This document shows positions 6,107 to 7,953 of a DNA stretch of 7,953 nucleotides, piece after piece. The notes under the pieces are model-generated. The model searched no databases, had not been told where the DNA came from, and saw only the letters and a program-made list of their open reading frames with translations. This DNA is from Desulfobulbaceae bacterium (GTDB lineage Bacteria; Desulfobacterota; Desulfobulbia; Desulfobulbales; Desulfobulbaceae). A program made the translations under genes and the position numbers. Every line of letters starts with the position of its first letter. Position 1 is the stretch's first letter. The DNA lies in the NCBI GenBank assembly GCA_030633145.1, contig DAOVTM010000182.1, forward strand, positions 1 to 7,953, in the 5' to 3' direction.

Positions 6107-6441
6107 ATGGAAAAGATAACATGCCATAATTGTGGTGAATCAATGGTTATGGTCAAAGATCAGCCGTATCAATATAAAGAATGTGGACTTGAGAAGGTAA
6201 CCATTGTTGGCATTACTATTCATAAGTGCGAGGGTTGCGTTTTTTGAGAAAAGAAATGCGCATGAAGGGGACTGAATTTGCTGTAATGCTGGGCGTGACT
6301 GCTGAACATATTTCAAGAGTTGAAAACGATGCAAAGCCTGTCTCTCAAAATCTTGGTAAATTGTTATGGGCGATGTACATAATTTACTCAAAAGAAGGAC
6401 AAGTTGTCAACAAAGGCACCTTTCATGGGATTGAGCAGTAA
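6107..6441 (+). pseudogene. YgiT/MqsA-type zinc-finger antitoxin with internal deletion and frameshift
   Basis: ATG 6107 (AGG 6 nt upstream) opens a frame MEKITCHNCGESMVM ending KCEGCVF at a TGA just after. The two C-x-x-C pairs form the N-terminal zinc-binding domain of YgiT/MqsA antitoxins. A different frame from about 6229 carries the C-terminal helix-turn-helix: LRFLRKEMRMKGTEFAVMLG, then VTAEHISRVEND and PVSQNLGKLL, ending at TAA 6441. Intact relatives have about 25-30 residues between the second C-x-x-C and R-F-L-R-K-E; these are missing, so one deletion probably removed the linker and shifted the frame. After the stop the same frame stays open to TGA 6526-6528 with IKLNPVDWLN, which may be the original C-terminus. 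The HTH part alone (GTG 6226) might still be made, but it has no good ribosome site. Between 6529 and 6621 I see nothing. Confidence 0.65.
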
Positions 6442-6621
6442 CATAAAGAATCAGAGAGTCCGTTTGATATTAAGCTGAATCCTGTTGATTGGTTGAACAG
6501 GGACAACCATGCTTGTGTTTGTTGCTGAATAATGAACCTGCAATACAAAATTGCGGCTATTGCACGTCTGCTATACACTACACTTGCCAGATAGTTTATT
6601 TCAATTAACTTTTGTTCAAGA

Positions 6622-6999
6622 TTACGCTGGAATCGGCAACGCTACAGAGGCATATTGGGTAGCGTATAATTGTGCATTATCCTCCTGCATGAGCGCATCA
6701 AGGAGAATACCAAGCCCCTTATGGAGTTTTCTGATCATACTTAAACTGAGCGGCCTTTTACCGGAAAGCACTTCAGAAACTTTTTGTATCAGCTCCTGTT
6801 GCTCCATGCGGAATTTGATAGCATTAATAGCATCCAGGAGGTCGATGGCATACATTTGTTTTTTATAAATCTCCACCAAGGTGACCAGCAGTTCAAGTTC
6901 ATTCCCCTCCTCGGTGTCCGGCAATGCGTCCATAAGTTCATCTATACGGGAAAGCACCTGATCGTATTCTGTTTCTGTTTTAATTATTTTGGCCTGCAT
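6622..6999 (-). CDS. higA: HigA-like antitoxin lacking part of its HTH
   Basis: A 125-residue open frame with the HigA pattern: an N-terminal helical part (IKTETEYDQVLSRIDELMD, LELLVTLVEIYK) and a C-terminal Cro/CI-type HTH (AIKFRMEQQ, KVSEVLSGKRPLSLSMIRKL, HKGLGI). HigA antitoxins normally have about 11-15 residues of the K-D-L-x-x-x-x-G-S type between M-E-Q-Q-x-L and V-S-E-V-L. Here I71-Q72 runs straight into K73-V74-S75-E76, an in-frame deletion of the second HTH helix. I-D-L-L-D-A also replaces the usual I-D-P-P-D-P. DNA binding is therefore doubtful, although the frame is open. ATG 6997-6999 overlaps the toxin stop by one base, with GGAGG 8-12 nt upstream. The partner toxin is broken, so selection to keep this gene may be relaxed. 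Confidence 0.7.
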   Translation of the reverse strand: MQAKIIKTETEYDQVLSRIDELMDALPDTEEGNELELLVTLVEIYKKQMYAIDLLDAINAIKFRMEQQELIQKVSEVLSGKRPLSLSMIRKLHKGLGILLDALMQEDNAQLYATQYASVALPIPA

Positions 7000-7296
7000 C
7001 AGATTTCCTCCACGTTAGTTTGGTCGTATTGCCGATGAATCCCGATAAAACGAATATAGACTGTCGAGTAAGGGTAATTAATTTTGACTATTAACCGGTA
7101 CTTGTTGCCACAAATATTAAAGACAACCCGTGAATCCTGGAGAATGCTTGCGCTTCGGTACTTTGCCTTTAACTCTGCTGGTGTTTGCCAATCTGCGTCT
7201 TTTGCCTCGGCATACTATGATTTAAGCGATTTTTCCGCATCTGCATTTACCGCTTCCTACCGCAATCCAACCCAGGCCGCTGTACCTTATGCGCAT
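6999..7296 (-). pseudogene. higB: HigB-family mRNA interferase toxin, inactivated
   Basis: From 7214 down to the stop at 6999-7001 the minus strand reads YAEAKDADWQTPAELKAKYR, then SASILQDSRVVFNICGNKYR and LIVKINYPYSTVYIRFIGIH. This is the body of a HigB toxin, a RelE-fold ribosome-dependent RNase. Just upstream an amber TAG (7215-7217) stands where the family has Trp, in AEKSLKS-stop-YAEAK; TGG to TAG explains it. A second in-frame stop lies at 7257-7259. An ATG-Arg-Ile start typical of HigB is at 7294-7296, but in another frame: the span is 298 nt, one more than a whole number of codons, consistent with an indel. The toxin is followed by higA with a one-base overlap, the standard toxin-first order. 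No active toxin is expected. Confidence 0.7.
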
Positions 7297-7299
7297 GGG

Positions 7300-7587
7300 A
7301 TGCCGGATAAACTATCAGACGTATATGATTTGATGACGGCTACACCGGAGGAGGTTGCGCAGACCCAAAAAAAAACTGGGCATGACCTGAAACAGACAGA
7401 AAAGGCGCTGGCTATTCTTCGCAAAGGTGGCAAAACTGCGTACAAAAGGGCTTTCAAAACATTATTGCCTGACAGCCGGGAATGGTGGGAAGAGTTTGTT
7501 GAAGAAGAAGAGTACCCTGCTAATGACGAAGGGTTAAAAAAATACCCGTGGTTATATTGTCCGTTAGTGTGGTATGATTATCTGTGA
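7300..7587 (+). CDS. Short protein of unknown function, possibly N-terminally truncated
   Basis: I do not recognise this gene. From ATG 7300 it encodes 95 residues: a helical, charged N-terminal part (LMTATPEEVAQTQKKTGHDL, KQTEKALAILRKGGKTAYKR) and an acidic, Trp/Tyr-rich end (DSREWWEEFVEEEE, LKKYPWLYCPLVWYDYL). There is no signal peptide or membrane segment. The same frame is open back to 7084, but that upstream part is the antisense of the higB remnant and is unlikely to be coding. No convincing ribosome site precedes ATG 7300 or the internal ATG 7333, so the true N-terminus may have been lost where the sequence meets higB. The stop is 85 nt before the DUF2958 gene on the same strand. The composition looks protein-like, but the function is unknown. 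Confidence 0.45.
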   Translation: MPDKLSDVYDLMTATPEEVAQTQKKTGHDLKQTEKALAILRKGGKTAYKRAFKTLLPDSREWWEEFVEEEEYPANDEGLKKYPWLYCPLVWYDYL

Positions 7588-7672
7588 AAATATCTTTTAA
7601 AAATCTACCTGACAAGCAGAAATAGAATTTCCAGGTATCAATAAATAAAAACGGCCTGGAGGCCAACAAACA

Positions 7673-7953
7673 ATGTGGAATACACCAACCCCAGAAAGGC
7701 TGAGTAAGATACCAAAACTCTACGAAACAGAAGACATACCAACCTCTGACACAATAGTTCACCTCCATTTTTTTATCGGGGGGTGTGACTGGTATGCTAC
7801 TGAATTTGACGGCACAGATACTTTTTTCGGTTTTACCATTCTTAACCAGGATCATATCAATTCAGAATGGGGCTATTTTTCTTTTAAAGAACTGCAAAGC
7901 ATCAAAATGGGATTTGTGGAAATTGACTGTGAGCTTGAGGTACATTTTGAACC
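7673..7953 (+). CDS. DUF2958 protein, partial (runs off the right edge)
   Basis: ATG 7673 is preceded by GGAGG at 7658-7662 (10 nt spacing), a good ribosome site. The 93 visible residues begin MWNTPTPERLSKIPKLYETE and continue with IVHLHFFIGGCDWYATEFDG, DTFFGFTIL, EWGYFSFKEL and VEIDCEL. This is the layout of DUF2958 proteins (about 100-120 residues): L-x-x-I-P-x-L-Y-x-T-E, then a H-x-x-F-x-x-G-x-x-x-W-Y strand, then E-x-G-x-x-S-x-x-E-L. Only the last 10-25 residues should be missing. The biochemical role is unknown. Family members are small cytoplasmic proteins frequently carried on plasmids and integrative elements, so its presence suggests that the right flank is mobile-element DNA. Confidence 0.85.
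   Translation, partial: MWNTPTPERLSKIPKLYETEDIPTSDTIVHLHFFIGGCDWYATEFDGTDTFFGFTILNQDHINSEWGYFSFKELQSIKMGFVEIDCELEVHFE

Noticed and set aside
7084..7299. N-terminal extension of the unrecognised plus-strand gene
   Set aside because: It is exactly antisense to the readable higB remnant, which has strong family identity on the minus strand.
7631..7664. Possible terminator (CCAGG…CCTGG, GGCC-TGGA-GGCC)
   Set aside because: Stems are short, the loop of the first is long, and no T-run follows; the GGAGG inside is better read as the DUF2958 ribosome site.
1..7953. CRISPR array, tRNA or rRNA genes
   Set aside because: No regularly spaced direct repeats with unique spacers, no tRNA cloverleaf pattern and no conserved rRNA segments were seen on reading.

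Overview
The window suggests an anaerobic sulfate-reducer-like member of the Desulfobacterota (possibly Desulfobulbaceae-like). The argument is one intact, tightly packed four-gene operon ending in hgcA and hgcB, the gene pair for microbial mercury methylation. Around it lie broken accessory genes and short repeats. Taxonomy is inferred from gene content only. Family names were recognised by eye, without a database search.

Layout. Positions 1-860 hold a repeat-like stretch with two hairpins, then a degenerate minus-strand gene resembling DUF6602/PD-(D/E)XK-type nucleases. Positions 849-1031 carry the C-terminal end of an S-adenosylmethionine decarboxylase (speD) on the plus strand. Positions 1025-2588 (minus) carry a two-gene cassette: an AAA15/ABC-type ATPase broken by two separate 11-bp tandem duplications, and a small partner gene with an internal deletion. 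Positions 2725-2820 are a hairpin-rich REP/MITE-like element.

Positions 2967-5951 (plus) are the core. A promoter is overlapped by a 12-2-12 SmtB/ArsR-type operator. It is followed by an ArsR-family metal sensor, a DUF318/ArsP-type permease with a Cys/His-rich loop, hgcA and hgcB. The last three genes are joined by ATGA overlaps. The proposed logic is that metal or metalloid binding to ArsR releases the operator. The permease then moves a metal or organometal, HgcA transfers a corrinoid-bound methyl group to Hg(II), and HgcB supplies electrons and probably hands over mercury. HgcA has Glu where the cap-helix motif N-V-W-C-A-A-G-K normally has Lys.

Positions 5944-7953 begin, within a few bases of the hgcB stop, with the C-terminal half of a DUF4258-type toxin. 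A frameshifted and deleted YgiT/MqsA-type antitoxin follows. On the minus strand is a decayed higBA pair: the toxin has in-frame stops and the antitoxin has lost part of its helix-turn-helix. After that come an unrecognised short plus-strand gene and the start of a DUF2958 gene, a family common on plasmids and integrative elements. The mercury operon is thus the only clearly intact multi-gene unit here, sitting in a decaying accessory region.
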